Of a stretch of 64,000 nt of DNA, positions 17,929-27,522 are shown piece after piece. Under the pieces are notes generated by a model. That model did not search any database. It saw nothing but the letters and a program-made list of their open reading frames with translations, and was not told the DNA's origin. A program made the position numbers and the translations under genes. The DNA comes from Petralouisia muris (GTDB taxonomy: Bacteria > Bacillota > Clostridia > Lachnospirales > Lachnospiraceae): assembly GCF_004793545.1 (NCBI RefSeq), contig NZ_SRYA01000021.1, positions 20,402 to 84,401 on the forward strand, in the 5' to 3' direction. Numbering within the stretch: position 1 is the first letter of the stretch; every line of letters begins with the position of its first letter.

Positions 17929-18951
17929 CTATAATTCCATATAATAAATAACTTTTTCATCGCTGATGCTCTGGGTAAACCTAGCTGCAAAACATTCTAA
18001 AACCGTCTGTGTAACGCTTGTCAGAGTCTGTGCCGTCATATCCTCATGGGCTGCACTCCAGACGCCTTCCGGAAATATTCCTTCTACCCGTACACGAAAC
18101 CGCTCCTGACCCATGGGAATGAGAATTATCCGCACGTCATAAACGGAAGAAATCATCACAAACCTCGTAAGAAGCAGCCAGATAATAAAATGCAGGCTGC
18201 TGCAAAAATCCTGGGAGGGCATTCCCACTCCCTCGTCTAAGCGGATTTCCACCTTCTGTTTGTGTTCCGGATGCAGAAATCTGCCGTAAATATCTTTTTT
18301 CACATCTTCCAAGTCTTTTTTCAAAGACTGCTGATGCTCTAACAGCCAGAAAACCAACTTCTTCTCATAACGGACAAGCTGCCACTTTCCCTTTCCCTCC
18401 AAATCTGATTCGGTATTATGAAGAAATACATTCATCAGGGCAGACAGAAACTTTATCAGTCCCTCTCTCTCCCAGCCTCTCTCTTCTGTCACCCGTCTCA
18501 ATTCCGCCACCTGCAAGGATTTCTTCCGCAATTCCTGTTCCAGCTCCTGCCTGTTCAGCTGGTCAATCTCCCGTCTGTCATACTTTACCATACCATCCAT
18601 TACGGCATCGTAGATCTTATGATACTTTACGGGCCTCTGAAAAATCCGGAACACCTTCCGTTCATTGATCAGCAGCCTCAGATGCGCCAGCTCCAGCCTC
18701 CAGGTGTATACAATGCACACTGTTTCCGGATAATTCCGATTCAGATATTCGATGATTTTGGAGCCGTCAAACGTAGGAAGATCCAATCCTGTGACTACCA
18801 CCTTATATTTCTTTTTCTTCAGCAGATAAGCAGCCTCCAGTCCGCTGTCTGCCGTATCGATCACGAGATTTCCCTTTCTCCCCTCCATAGCCGTCAGAAA
18901 TTCCTGAATAATTTCTTGATTCTGATTGACAAACAACAGATTATTTTCCAT
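17929..18951 (-). CDS. Degenerate receiver-domain protein (pseudo-response regulator)
   Basis: 340 residues. The first 120 have the receiver fold spacing, but the conserved chemistry is lost: the acidic pair is replaced by VNQN (residues 8-11), the phospho-acceptor position four residues before the LDLP proline is Gly55, and the conserved Lys is Arg106 (QRP). A coiled-coil (about 125-165) and an alpha/beta C-terminal half without a recognised output domain follow. Phosphorylation control is therefore unlikely. It is downstream of the Amt-PII gene and separated from it by a terminator; a nitrogen-related role is only a guess from position. Confidence 0.75.
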   Translation of the reverse strand: MENNLLFVNQNQEIIQEFLTAMEGRKGNLVIDTADSGLEAAYLLKKKKYKVVVTGLDLPTFDGSKIIEYLNRNYPETVCIVYTWRLELAHLRLLINERKVFRIFQRPVKYHKIYDAVMDGMVKYDRREIDQLNRQELEQELRKKSLQVAELRRVTEERGWEREGLIKFLSALMNVFLHNTESDLEGKGKWQLVRYEKKLVFWLLEHQQSLKKDLEDVKKDIYGRFLHPEHKQKVEIRLDEGVGMPSQDFCSSLHFIIWLLLTRFVMISSVYDVRIILIPMGQERFRVRVEGIFPEGVWSAAHEDMTAQTLTSVTQTVLECFAARFTQSISDEKVIYYMEL

Positions 18952-19042
18952 TTCCCATCCTCCCGTTGCATTCGTCTTTTGTCCATTATAATCCCTCTGT
19001 GCGGAAAAATCCAGACATTTTCATCCTTTCCTTTCCAAAACC

Positions 19043-19070
19043 GGAAAAAGAATCCCCCGAAGGAGACTCT
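19043..19070 (-). terminator. Terminator of the Amt-PII gene
   Basis: A 9-bp stem (19062-19070 with 19049-19057, two G-U pairs) closed by a TTCG tetraloop on the minus strand and followed by TTTTTCC. It begins 27 bp after the stop of the transporter gene. Confidence 0.85.
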
Positions 19071-19096
19071 TTTTCTGATACACATGAATCATTTCT

Positions 19097-20842
19097 TTAT
19101 TCTACATCCAGCAAAGCGTCCAGATCTTCCTCACCGGTACGGATTTTCACAACCTTTGCCACCTCGTAAACAAAAATCTTGCCGTCGCCGATATGTCCTG
19201 TATACAATGTTCGCTTTGCCGCTTCAATCACTTTTTCCACCGGAATATTTCCCACAATAATTTCCAGTTTTACCTTGGGCAGCAAGGTAGCGTCCATTTC
19301 CACGCCTCTGTATTTCTCCCCGGCGCCCCTCTGAATTCCGCATCCCATTACCTGTGTAACGGTCATTCCTGTAACGCCCAGTTCATTCATGGCCTTTCTC
19401 AGCTTGTCATACCTAGACAGCTTTGCCACAATTGTCACCTTATACATGCCGCTGCCGGTGCCGACTGCAGTAACCACTGGAACTGCTGCATCCCTGACTG
19501 CCTGAGAAGCATTTTCGTACTCCGCAGTGCCAAGATTGGTATTCTCATTGATGTCCATAGTCATGGTGTTGGACACATCCATAATGCTGAATCCCGAATA
19601 TGCAGAAGCAATTCCATGTTCTGTGGAATCCAGACCCACAATTTCCTCCTCTTCGCTCACCCGAAGCCCCAGAGTTGCCTTTATCAGCAGAAATGCAATG
19701 GTAATCGTTACTGCGGTCCATAGGCCCACCGCTGCAATTCCCAGAATCTGCAGGCCCAGCTGGTGGAATCCGCCGCCGTAGAATAAACCGTCAATCTCAT
19801 TTCCAGGGGCAGAGGAAGTAGCAAACAGCCCCACTGCCAAAGTTCCCCAGACGCCATTCAGGCAATGAACCGCAACCGCGCCTACCGGATCATCCACATG
19901 AAGCTTATCATCCAGCAGCCATACGCCAAATACCACTAACACTCCTGATACAATTCCAACTGCCAGCGCGCCGAAGGCATCCGTCACATCACAAGGGGCA
20001 GTAATTCCTACCAGGCCAGCAAGTGATGCATTCAGGCACATAGACACATCCGGTTTTCCGAATTTCACCCAGGTAAATACCATGCAAGCTACTGTAGCAA
20101 CTGCCGGCGCAATGGTTGTGGTTAAAAAGATGGAGCCAAGCTGGGGAATGCTTGTGGCAGCCGCACCGTTAAATCCATACCAGCCAAACCAAAGGATAAA
20201 GCACCCCAGACACCCCAAAGGAAGATTATGCCCTGGAAATGCGTTGACTTTCGTAACCTTTCCATTTTTGTCCGTTGTAAATTTCCCAATGCGGGGACCG
20301 ATGATTTTCGCGCCAATCAGCGCTGACATGCCCCCTACCATATGGATGGCGCAGGAACCTGCAAAATCATGGAATCCCAGCTGTGCCAGCCATCCTCCTC
20401 CCCAGATCCAATGGGCCTCAATGGGGTAAATCAATGCAGAAATCACGCCAGAGTAAATACAATAAGATATAAATTTTGTCCGCTCTGCCATGGCGCCGGA
20501 TACAATAGTGGCCGTAGTTGCACAGAATACCAGGTTAAATACAAAATTTGAAAAATCAAATTCCTGATAAGCAGTAAAAATATCAAATCCCGGCTTCCCG
20601 ATAAAGCCCATCAAATCTTCTCCCAGCAAAAGGGAAAATCCAATCAAAATGAACATTACTGTTCCAATACAGAAATCCATAAGATTTTTCATTAGAATAT
20701 TGCCGCTGTTTTTTGCCCTGGTAAAGCCTGCCTCCACCATAGCAAAGCCCGCCTGCATCCAAAACACCAGTGCAGCGCCAATCAAAAACCAGACGCCAAA
20801 GGTATGTTCGCTTACCAGGCTTACAATTGTTTCTTCCGTCAT
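19097..20842 (-). CDS. Ammonium transporter fused to a PII (GlnK-like) domain
   Basis: 581 residues. Residues 1-400 are an Amt channel with about 11 helices and the pore twin histidines H168 (CAIHMVGG) and H326 (VAVHCLNG). A linker of about 65 residues leads to a complete PII domain (about 467-575) with the T-loop GEKYRGVEMDATLLPKVKLE, where Tyr511 matches the uridylylated tyrosine of GlnB. Normally separate GlnK plugs Amt by inserting its T-loop; here regulator and channel are one polypeptide. The gene sits upstream-to-downstream with glnN in the same direction. An attenuator-like leader precedes it. Confidence 0.95.
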   Translation of the reverse strand: MTEETIVSLVSEHTFGVWFLIGAALVFWMQAGFAMVEAGFTRAKNSGNILMKNLMDFCIGTVMFILIGFSLLLGEDLMGFIGKPGFDIFTAYQEFDFSNFVFNLVFCATTATIVSGAMAERTKFISYCIYSGVISALIYPIEAHWIWGGGWLAQLGFHDFAGSCAIHMVGGMSALIGAKIIGPRIGKFTTDKNGKVTKVNAFPGHNLPLGCLGCFILWFGWYGFNGAAATSIPQLGSIFLTTTIAPAVATVACMVFTWVKFGKPDVSMCLNASLAGLVGITAPCDVTDAFGALAVGIVSGVLVVFGVWLLDDKLHVDDPVGAVAVHCLNGVWGTLAVGLFATSSAPGNEIDGLFYGGGFHQLGLQILGIAAVGLWTAVTITIAFLLIKATLGLRVSEEEEIVGLDSTEHGIASAYSGFSIMDVSNTMTMDINENTNLGTAEYENASQAVRDAAVPVVTAVGTGSGMYKVTIVAKLSRYDKLRKAMNELGVTGMTVTQVMGCGIQRGAGEKYRGVEMDATLLPKVKLEIIVGNIPVEKVIEAAKRTLYTGHIGDGKIFVYEVAKVVKIRTGEEDLDALLDVE

Positions 20843-20880
20843 AATAATTCCTCCCTGAAATCAAATTTTCATGTATATAA

Positions 20881-20935
20881 AAAACGGTACTTTTCCCGTT
20901 TTCCACAGCGTTGTGGTCCGACAAAAATACCGTTT
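20881..20935 (-). promoter_or_regulatory. Attenuator-like leader of the Amt-PII gene with ANTAR-like hexaloop
   Basis: Read 5' to 3' on the minus strand: AAACGGTA (20935-20928); a hairpin CCAC-AACGCT-GTGG (20916-20903) whose six-base loop has A at position 1 and G at position 4, the pattern of ANTAR-protein RNA targets; then AAAACGG (20902-20896) pairing with CCGTTTT (20887-20881) followed by TTTAT, a terminator-like stem. The last arm can instead pair with the first, so the two structures exclude each other. The start codon is 39 bp further on. No ANTAR-domain protein is in the window. The rest of 20936-21083 shows nothing definite. Confidence 0.6.
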
Positions 20936-21083
20936 ATTACATTTTACGTTCATAAATTATTCATTTTAGATTCAAAAAAGTTTCATTTCATCAACACGGA
21001 AACTTCATTTCTTCCACATATAATAAAACCATAACAAATGACAAACACAAGTAATTACAAATTACTATTTGAATAAACTTTTT

Positions 21084-21119
21084 CATAATAAATGCCAGGT
21101 AACGGAGGTTACCTGGCAT
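21084..21119 (-). terminator. Terminator of glnN
   Basis: A perfect 12-bp stem ATGCCAGGTAAC (21092-21103) with its complement at 21108-21119 and a four-base loop; TTTATTATG follows on the minus strand. It lies about 75 bp after the glutamine synthetase stop. Confidence 0.85.
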
Positions 21120-21193
21120 CCTCCCTTTCTGAACTGCAATTTATTTGCTTCTGTATAAATCCAAACGTCAATTCCCGTTATCTGATTTCAAGA

Positions 21194-23308
21194 TTAAACC
21201 TCAAAAATCAAATCTCCATAAGACGGCATGGGCCACATTTCTTTATCTACAATCATCTCCAGCTTATCCACCGGAGCCCGCAGCGCATCCATGGCAGTTT
21301 TTACATCATCACGGTAGCATACCGCCTGTTCTCTTCCTTCCGGCACTGCATATGCTTTTTCCGCAGCTTCTGTCAATCTGATTAATGCCGCCTTTGTTTC
21401 AGCCAGCAAAGCAGAAACTTCTGTCAGAAGCCCGGTCTGAACGCTTAAATCTGCGTCACACGCCGCCTTTACGGAATTGATGGAATTTGCAAGGGCTGTA
21501 GTATATTTGATTACAGCAGGAATAATCTGTTTGCCTGCCATATCGATCATAGCCCGGGCCTCTATGTTAATGGCTTTTGCATAGTTCTCATAGTGAATCT
21601 CGCTTCTGGATTCCAGCTCGGCCTTGGTAAACACATTGAATCTCTCAAACAGCGCAATTGCCTTCTCTGTGGTAAGAGCCGGAACTGCATCCACCATATT
21701 GGTGATATTGGGAAGTCCCCGTCGTTCTGCCTCCTCTACCCATTCCGGAGAATAACCGTTTCCATTAAATACAATATCCTGATGCTCGGTAGCCTGCTCC
21801 TTAATTAAATTGTGCACAGCCATTTCAAAATCATTGGATTTCTCCAGCACATCGCAGGCGTCAGAAAAGGCTTCCGCCACAATGGTGTTTAATACAACGT
21901 TGGGCGCTGCAATGGAATCATTGGAACCAACCATACGGAATTCAAATTTATTTCCGGTAAAGGCAAAGGGAGAGGTACGGTTCCGGTCGGTGGCGTCTTT
22001 CATGAAATCCGGCAGAGTCTTTACGCCTGTCTGAAGCACTTCCCCTTTCAGGCTTCTGGTGGCCTCTCCGGTACTGATTAACTGTGTCAGCACATCCTGA
22101 AGCTGCTCTCCCAGGAAAATGGAAATAATTGCGGGAGGCGCCTCATTTGCCCCTAACCTGTGGTCATTTCCTGCATCTGCGGCAGATTCCCGAAGGAGAT
22201 CCGCATGCTTGTGAACCGCTTTCAGAATACAGGTCAGCACCAGAAGGAACTGAATATTGTCATGAGGGGTTTTGCCTGGGTCCAACAAGTTAATGCCATC
22301 GTCTGTGGTGATGGACCAGTTGTTGTGCTTACCGGAACCATTTACCCCTGCAAAAGGCTTCTCATGAAGGAGACAGGTCATTCCGTGGCGGCCGGCCACT
22401 TTCTTCAAAGTTTCCATCACAAGCTGATTGTGATCCACTGCAATATTGGCTTCCGCATAAATCGGCGCCAGTTCGTGCTGGGCCGGGGCCACCTCGTTAT
22501 GCTGTGTCTTGGCGCTGACTCCCAGCTTCCACAGTTCTTTATTCACATCTTTCATATATGCTGCAATCCGTTCCCGAATGGCTCCGAAATAGTGATCATC
22601 CATTTCCTGGCCCTTGGGGGGCATTGCGCCGAACAAGGTACGTCCAGTAAAAATCAAATCTTTCCTCTTTAAATATTTCTGACGGTCAACCAGGAAATAT
22701 TCCTGCTCCGGCCCTACGGAAGGCGTCACTTTCTTGGAAGTCGTATTTCCGAACAGACGCAAAAGCCGGATGGACTGGGTATTGATTGCTTCCATGGAAC
22801 GCAGAAGGGGGGTTTTCTGGTCCAGGGCTTCTCCTGTATAGGAACAGAAGGCAGTGGGAATACAGAGTGTGGCGCCTGCCGCATCCTGCCTTACAAACGC
22901 CGGAGAAGTGCAGTCCCAGGCTGTATAGCCCCTTGCCTCAAAGGTTGCCCGAAGTCCTCCGGATGGAAAAGATGAGGCGTCCGGCTCACCCTTGATCAAT
23001 TCTTTTCCAGAAAAGCTCATCAATACTTTTCCATTGGGCATCGGCGCTGTAATAAAAGAATCATGCTTCTCCGCCGTTACGCCGGTTAAGGGCTGAAACC
23101 AGTGGGTATAGTGGGTAGCTCCTTTTTCAATGGCCCACTCCTTCATCTCATGGGCAACTACGTCTGCTGTTTCCAGATCCAGCTCCCTGCCTTCGCTGAT
23201 GACGTCTTTCAACCTTTTGTAAACCTTCTTGGGCAGACGCTCCTGCATCACTGCATCATTGAATACGTTTTCTCCGAAGATTTCCGCTACGTTGTAGTAT
23301 TCACTCAT
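21194..23308 (-). CDS. glnN: Type III glutamine synthetase
   Basis: 704 residues from the ATG at 23308, which follows AAAGGATGAG; an upstream ATG at 23341 lies inside the leader terminator and is rejected. Length is that of GSIII (about 700), not GSI or GSII. The conserved catalytic region reads [28 protein letters not shown] and [13 protein letters not shown]. The enzyme makes glutamine from glutamate, ammonia and ATP in the cytosol and so uses the ammonium brought in by the neighbouring Amt-PII protein. The C-terminal helical part (about 560-690) is typical. Confidence 0.96.
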   Translation of the reverse strand: MSEYYNVAEIFGENVFNDAVMQERLPKKVYKRLKDVISEGRELDLETADVVAHEMKEWAIEKGATHYTHWFQPLTGVTAEKHDSFITAPMPNGKVLMSFSGKELIKGEPDASSFPSGGLRATFEARGYTAWDCTSPAFVRQDAAGATLCIPTAFCSYTGEALDQKTPLLRSMEAINTQSIRLLRLFGNTTSKKVTPSVGPEQEYFLVDRQKYLKRKDLIFTGRTLFGAMPPKGQEMDDHYFGAIRERIAAYMKDVNKELWKLGVSAKTQHNEVAPAQHELAPIYAEANIAVDHNQLVMETLKKVAGRHGMTCLLHEKPFAGVNGSGKHNNWSITTDDGINLLDPGKTPHDNIQFLLVLTCILKAVHKHADLLRESAADAGNDHRLGANEAPPAIISIFLGEQLQDVLTQLISTGEATRSLKGEVLQTGVKTLPDFMKDATDRNRTSPFAFTGNKFEFRMVGSNDSIAAPNVVLNTIVAEAFSDACDVLEKSNDFEMAVHNLIKEQATEHQDIVFNGNGYSPEWVEEAERRGLPNITNMVDAVPALTTEKAIALFERFNVFTKAELESRSEIHYENYAKAINIEARAMIDMAGKQIIPAVIKYTTALANSINSVKAACDADLSVQTGLLTEVSALLAETKAALIRLTEAAEKAYAVPEGREQAVCYRDDVKTAMDALRAPVDKLEMIVDKEMWPMPSYGDLIFEV

Positions 23309-23323
23309 ATTCTCATCCTTTCC

Positions 23324-23359
23324 AAAAAAAGGGCATTCCAAGCCTCTTGGAACACCCTT
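23324..23359 (-). promoter_or_regulatory. Leader terminator (probable attenuator) of glnN
   Basis: A 14-bp stem with wobbles (23346-23359 with 23329-23342, three-base loop) is followed on the minus strand by a T7 run, then within 4 bases by the glnN ribosome binding site. No promoter can fit between this terminator and the start codon at 23308, so it must be read through for glnN to be expressed. This argues for transcription attenuation. Confidence 0.75.
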
Positions 23360-23571
23360 GTTCTATCGTTTATTTTCTGTCTGGTAATAAGATACTCCAC
23401 TTTTTAGAAAAAAGCAATAGAAATTTTAGAAATATTTTATTTTTTGCTATTTCGGATAAATTTATTCAATTTCCGTTCCATTTTTATTAAAAATTACCAA
23501 TGGGCAATCTTTTCTATATAATATAATAAAATGAAACATATCCAAAACTCTCTGAGGAAAGAGCTTTAAAA

Positions 23572-24438
23572 TTATTCTGCTTTGCCTACAGATCCGAATA
23601 ATTCCATCTTCTCTTTTACGGTTGCTTTGATTGCTTCTGCACCGGGAGCCAGTAATTTTCTCGGGTCAAATCCTTTGCCCTGCTGATCCTTGCCTGCCTC
23701 GATGTACTCTCTGGTAGCTGCTGCAAAGGAAAGCTGGCACTCTGTATTTACATTAATCTTAGCAACTCCCAAAGAGATTGCTTTCTTAATCATGTCCTCC
23801 GGAATACCGGTACCGCCGTGAAGCACTAACGGCATATCTCCAGTTTTCTGCTGAACTGCATCCAATGTCTCAAAGCTTAAACCTGCCCAGTTGTCCGGAT
23901 ATTTGCCGTGAATGTTGCCAATGCCTGCTGCCAGCATATCAACGCCCAGATCTGCAATTGCCTTGCATTCGTTAGGATCTGCACATTCTCCTGCACCAAT
24001 AACTCCATCTTCTTCTCCGCCGATAGAGCCTACTTCTGCTTCAATAGACATTCCCTTGTCATGAGCAATTTTCACCAGCTCTTTTGTCTTTTCTACATTC
24101 TCATCAATGGGATAATGGGAACCGTCAAACATGATAGAAGAAAATCCTGCCTCTACGCATTTCAGGCATCCTTCATAGCTGCCGTGATCCAGATGGATTG
24201 CAACGGGAACCGTGATATTCAGCTCTTCCAACATACCATTTACCATTCCTACAACGGTCTTATATCCGGCCATATATTTGCCGGCGCCTTCAGATACGCC
24301 CAGGATAACCGGTGATTTCAATTCCTGTGCCGTAAGTAAGATAGATTTGGTCCACTCCAGGTTGTTGATGTTGAACTGGCCCACAGCATAGTGTCCTGCT
24401 TTTGCTTTCTGTAACATTTCTTTTGCAGATACTAACAT
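23572..24438 (-). CDS. fba: Class II fructose-bisphosphate aldolase
   Basis: 288 residues from the ATG at 24438, preceded by GGAGGAAGAGAA; upstream in-frame codons are non-coding. Zinc and substrate motifs are clear: AIHLDHGSYEGC, EAEVGSIGGEEDGV, HGGTGIPEDMI and KINVNTE. The enzyme cleaves fructose-1,6-bisphosphate to DHAP and glyceraldehyde-3-phosphate in glycolysis. It is probably transcribed alone, with an imperfect hairpin near 23540-23570 after the stop. Confidence 0.95.
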   Translation of the reverse strand: MLVSAKEMLQKAKAGHYAVGQFNINNLEWTKSILLTAQELKSPVILGVSEGAGKYMAGYKTVVGMVNGMLEELNITVPVAIHLDHGSYEGCLKCVEAGFSSIMFDGSHYPIDENVEKTKELVKIAHDKGMSIEAEVGSIGGEEDGVIGAGECADPNECKAIADLGVDMLAAGIGNIHGKYPDNWAGLSFETLDAVQQKTGDMPLVLHGGTGIPEDMIKKAISLGVAKINVNTECQLSFAAATREYIEAGKDQQGKGFDPRKLLAPGAEAIKATVKEKMELFGSVGKAE

Positions 24439-24616
24439 TTCTCTTCCTCCATTTCTGTTCCCCGCACAGGGAACGCTCCTAAATTTCATATGATTTGCCC
24501 GGGGCCTGTTGAAAGGCTGCCTTGCGGCAAGATGATGGCGGGAATATATTTCAAAACATGGCCCGCGGACAAATACCATTTACATTTTACCCCATTTTTC
24601 CCAAAAAGAAAAGGTC

Positions 24617-25525
24617 TTATGCAGATAATTCTGAGTTTTTTACCATAATTTGTATTGCCTGCTTCTGATTTCTTATTTCTACCTCACTGTGAGTTCCGCC
24701 GTATTCTCCATCCAGCGTCCAAGGGATCTCCTCTAAACTTTTGATATACAAGCTGTCTGTCTTAAAGGTATAGATAGAATCGGTATTATCAATCAGATTT
24801 GTAAGGCTGCCGATAATTTCATTCAGCTCTATGGGATTTCCGGGCATGCGGATCAGGGTTACTTCAAAGAGCCCGTCATCCAACTGGACATTTTTCCCGG
24901 TAATGTTCTTAAAGCCTCCTGCTGAGGTAGAATTTGTCACCATGCCGTAGATAAATTCATCCTCTATGGTCTGCCCTTCCCAGATAACCTGAAGATGGAA
25001 AGACTGAATGGATGGAAGCCGTTTCAGCCCTTCCAGGATATATGCGATATGTCCAATCCGGTTCTTCAATTCCTGGCTGGTGGCATAGGATACATCTGTA
25101 AACAGACCGAAGGCTGCAATATAGACAAAATAATCCTCATTAAATTTCCCAATATCACAAGAAAAAGGAATCCCATTTACTGCGATTTCCGCCGCCTGCT
25201 CCACACCTTTGGGAATATCCAGGGAATTAGCAAAATCATTGGTGCTTCCTGACGGGATATAGCCGATAGGGGTCTTGCTGTCCCCGCACATCATTCCTGT
25301 CACCACTTCATCTAACGTACCGTCTCCGCCGCTGCATACCACCAGTTCATATTCCCCAGCCCGCTCTTTTACCAGCTCCATGGCGTCCTGGGCTTTCTGG
25401 GTGGGATAAACTGTAACCTCATATCCGCTTTTCACAAACTGATCCACAATCTCAAACAGCTTACTTTTTATCTGGCCCTTTCCGGAAAAAGGGTTGAATA
25501 CGAATAAAAGCTTCCTTATTTCCAT
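24617..25525 (-). CDS. YegS/DgkB-type lipid kinase
   Basis: 302 residues with the diacylglycerol-kinase catalytic domain: FNPFSGKGQIKSK at the N-terminus, the nucleotide motif CSGGDGTLDEVV and GYIPSGSTNDFANSL. The C-terminal half is the usual beta-rich domain. Family members phosphorylate diacylglycerol or related lipids at the inner membrane surface; which lipid cannot be told. It lies downstream of whiA in the same direction and may end that operon. Confidence 0.9.
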   Translation of the reverse strand: MEIRKLLFVFNPFSGKGQIKSKLFEIVDQFVKSGYEVTVYPTQKAQDAMELVKERAGEYELVVCSGGDGTLDEVVTGMMCGDSKTPIGYIPSGSTNDFANSLDIPKGVEQAAEIAVNGIPFSCDIGKFNEDYFVYIAAFGLFTDVSYATSQELKNRIGHIAYILEGLKRLPSIQSFHLQVIWEGQTIEDEFIYGMVTNSTSAGGFKNITGKNVQLDDGLFEVTLIRMPGNPIELNEIIGSLTNLIDNTDSIYTFKTDSLYIKSLEEIPWTLDGEYGGTHSEVEIRNQKQAIQIMVKNSELSA

Positions 25526-25563
25526 AGTTCCTCCAAATTTCCTGTCTGCAAAAATACTGTCTG

Positions 25564-26523
25564 CTACCCATTTCCTGTCTCTGCCTGCCGAAACTCTTCT
25601 GCCAGCTCAGATAATTTACGCAGCCGGTGATTCACCCCGGACTTGCCCACTGCCGGCTCCAGATATGCGCCCAGCTCCTTTAAGGGCGCCTGGGGATACT
25701 CCAGGCGCACCAGCGCAATCTCCCTTAAATTATCCGGCAGGCTGTCCAGCCCCCTGGTATTTTTGATATAATTGATATCCTCCAGCTGCTTCACTGCCGC
25801 GCTGACAGTTTTATTGATATTGGCTGTTTCACAATTTACCTTACGGTTGACAGAATTGCGCATTTCCTTTATAATCCGCACATTTTCCAGATTCAGCAAA
25901 GACACATGGGCTTCCATAATATTTAACATATCCACAATCTGTGAACCCTCTTTTAAGTATACCACATGGTTCTTCTTTCGCATCACAACCTTTGCGTCCA
26001 TTTCAAAGCTATTAATAATTTCCATCAACTGCCTGGCTTTTCCCTCTCCGGTGCAGACAATCTCAAAATGATAAGATTTTTCCGGATCGCTCATGGAGCC
26101 TGCGCTCAAAAAAGCCCCACGGATAAAAGCCCTGCGGCAGCAGGATTTCTGTACCAGAAGGCCATTTACCAGTTCTCTGGTTCTGATATCCTCATTTTTC
26201 TCATTCCGCCATTTCACCGCCTGCAGCACACGCTTCACTTCTCGTTCCCCAAAGAGGGAAATCACAAAGGTTCTGCTCTTGTGAAGATAAATATTCTGCC
26301 GTACAGCTATCCGGCACGTGACCTGAAAGGTTTTCTTCATCAGGATAAAATATTTCCGGGCAAGGAGAAGATTCTCTGTGTAAATCCTCAGAATATGTTC
26401 TCCGCCTGCCTCCTCTGTCTTTCCTGCAAAGCTCAAAATTGCCGCAATTTCTGCAATTCGGCAATGCCTGCTTTCGGAAACCTGGCGCACCAGTTCTTCC
26501 TTTACCTGACCGGAAAAAGACAT
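25564..26523 (-). CDS. whiA: DNA-binding protein WhiA
   Basis: 319 residues. The N-terminal two thirds is the LAGLIDADG-like domain (SFSGQVKEELVRQVSESRHC at the start, RRAFIRGAFLSAGSMSDPEK in the middle) and the C-terminus is the helix-turn-helix (ALVRLEYPQAPLKELGAYL, GKSGVNHRLRKLSEL). WhiA affects cell division and chromosome segregation in Gram-positives. It follows rapZ, a conserved pairing in Firmicutes. Confidence 0.96.
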   Translation of the reverse strand: MSFSGQVKEELVRQVSESRHCRIAEIAAILSFAGKTEEAGGEHILRIYTENLLLARKYFILMKKTFQVTCRIAVRQNIYLHKSRTFVISLFGEREVKRVLQAVKWRNEKNEDIRTRELVNGLLVQKSCCRRAFIRGAFLSAGSMSDPEKSYHFEIVCTGEGKARQLMEIINSFEMDAKVVMRKKNHVVYLKEGSQIVDMLNIMEAHVSLLNLENVRIIKEMRNSVNRKVNCETANINKTVSAAVKQLEDINYIKNTRGLDSLPDNLREIALVRLEYPQAPLKELGAYLEPAVGKSGVNHRLRKLSELAEEFRQAETGNG

Positions 26524-26618
26524 AACGCTTTCCTCCCGCTGTTTTCCCTTGCTTAGCGCTCAATTCCGCCCGGGACATTCCTTTGGCAATTCGGTTTCCA
26601 AATTCCTGGCTTATCCCT

Positions 26619-27494
26619 TTACTTATTGCGCAGTGCATCTTTCTGGATATCTCTGTGGTCAATTTTGATTCCAAATTCCTTCTGATTCTTCAACCGTTCA
26701 AAAAGTCCGTTGGCAAGGGTGACGGAACGGTGTTTTCCGCCGGTGCACCCTATGCTGATCACAAGGGCTGTTTTTCCCTCTGTAATATAATAGGGAATCA
26801 GAAATTTCACCATCTCTTCCAGCTTATCTAAAAACTGACCCGCTTCCGAATACTGCATGACATAATCCTGTATTTCCCTGTCGTTTCCCGTCTTAGCCCG
26901 CAGTCCCTCCACATAATAGGGATTGGGCAGGAACCGGACGTCAAATACCAAATCGGAATCTGTAGGAATTCCATACTTAAATCCAAAAGATACTATCGTC
27001 ACAAACAGATTCTTGTAATCCTGATTCTGAACAAAAATCTTCTCCAGCTCCGCTTTCAATTCCCTGGTCAGCATATTGCTGGTGTCCACAATATAATCTG
27101 CCTGCTTCCGCAAAAACTCCAGACGTCTCCGTTCCTTCTGTATCCCCTTGTCCACCCGCTCCCCTGCTGCAAGGGGATGGGTGCGTCTTGTCTCTTTATA
27201 TCTTTTTACCAGAACTTCATCGGCTGAATCCAGATAGAGAATGTCAAAATCAATTCCTGTCTGATTCAGCTCATCTAACACATTCTGCAATTCATCCAAG
27301 GCCTGCCCGCTGCGGATATCCACTCCCACGGCTGCCTTCTGCAGCTCTCCTCCCGACACATTCACCAGTTCCGCAAACTTTTCAATCAATGCAATCGGCA
27401 GATTATCCACACAGAAATATCCAATATCTTCCATTATCTTCAGCGCCGTACTTTTCCCGGCGCCGGACATTCCTGTTAAAATCACAAATTTCAA
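26619..27494 (-). CDS. rapZ: RapZ/YvcJ family nucleotide-binding protein
   Basis: 291 residues with the N-terminal Walker A ILTGMSGAGKSTALKIMED and the C-terminal domain signatures SFGFKYGIPTDSDLVFDVRF, PNPYYV and IGCTGGKHRSV. In enterobacteria RapZ adapts RNase E to small RNAs; in Firmicutes the YvcJ homologue is a nucleotide-binding protein linked to competence and division. It lies between murB and whiA, as in many Firmicutes, where yvcK often also occurs; no yvcK is present here. Confidence 0.95.
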   Translation of the reverse strand: MKFVILTGMSGAGKSTALKIMEDIGYFCVDNLPIALIEKFAELVNVSGGELQKAAVGVDIRSGQALDELQNVLDELNQTGIDFDILYLDSADEVLVKRYKETRRTHPLAAGERVDKGIQKERRRLEFLRKQADYIVDTSNMLTRELKAELEKIFVQNQDYKNLFVTIVSFGFKYGIPTDSDLVFDVRFLPNPYYVEGLRAKTGNDREIQDYVMQYSEAGQFLDKLEEMVKFLIPYYITEGKTALVISIGCTGGKHRSVTLANGLFERLKNQKEFGIKIDHRDIQKDALRNK

Positions 27495-27522
27495 TTCATT
27501 TCCTCCCTAATACTCAGGCCAG

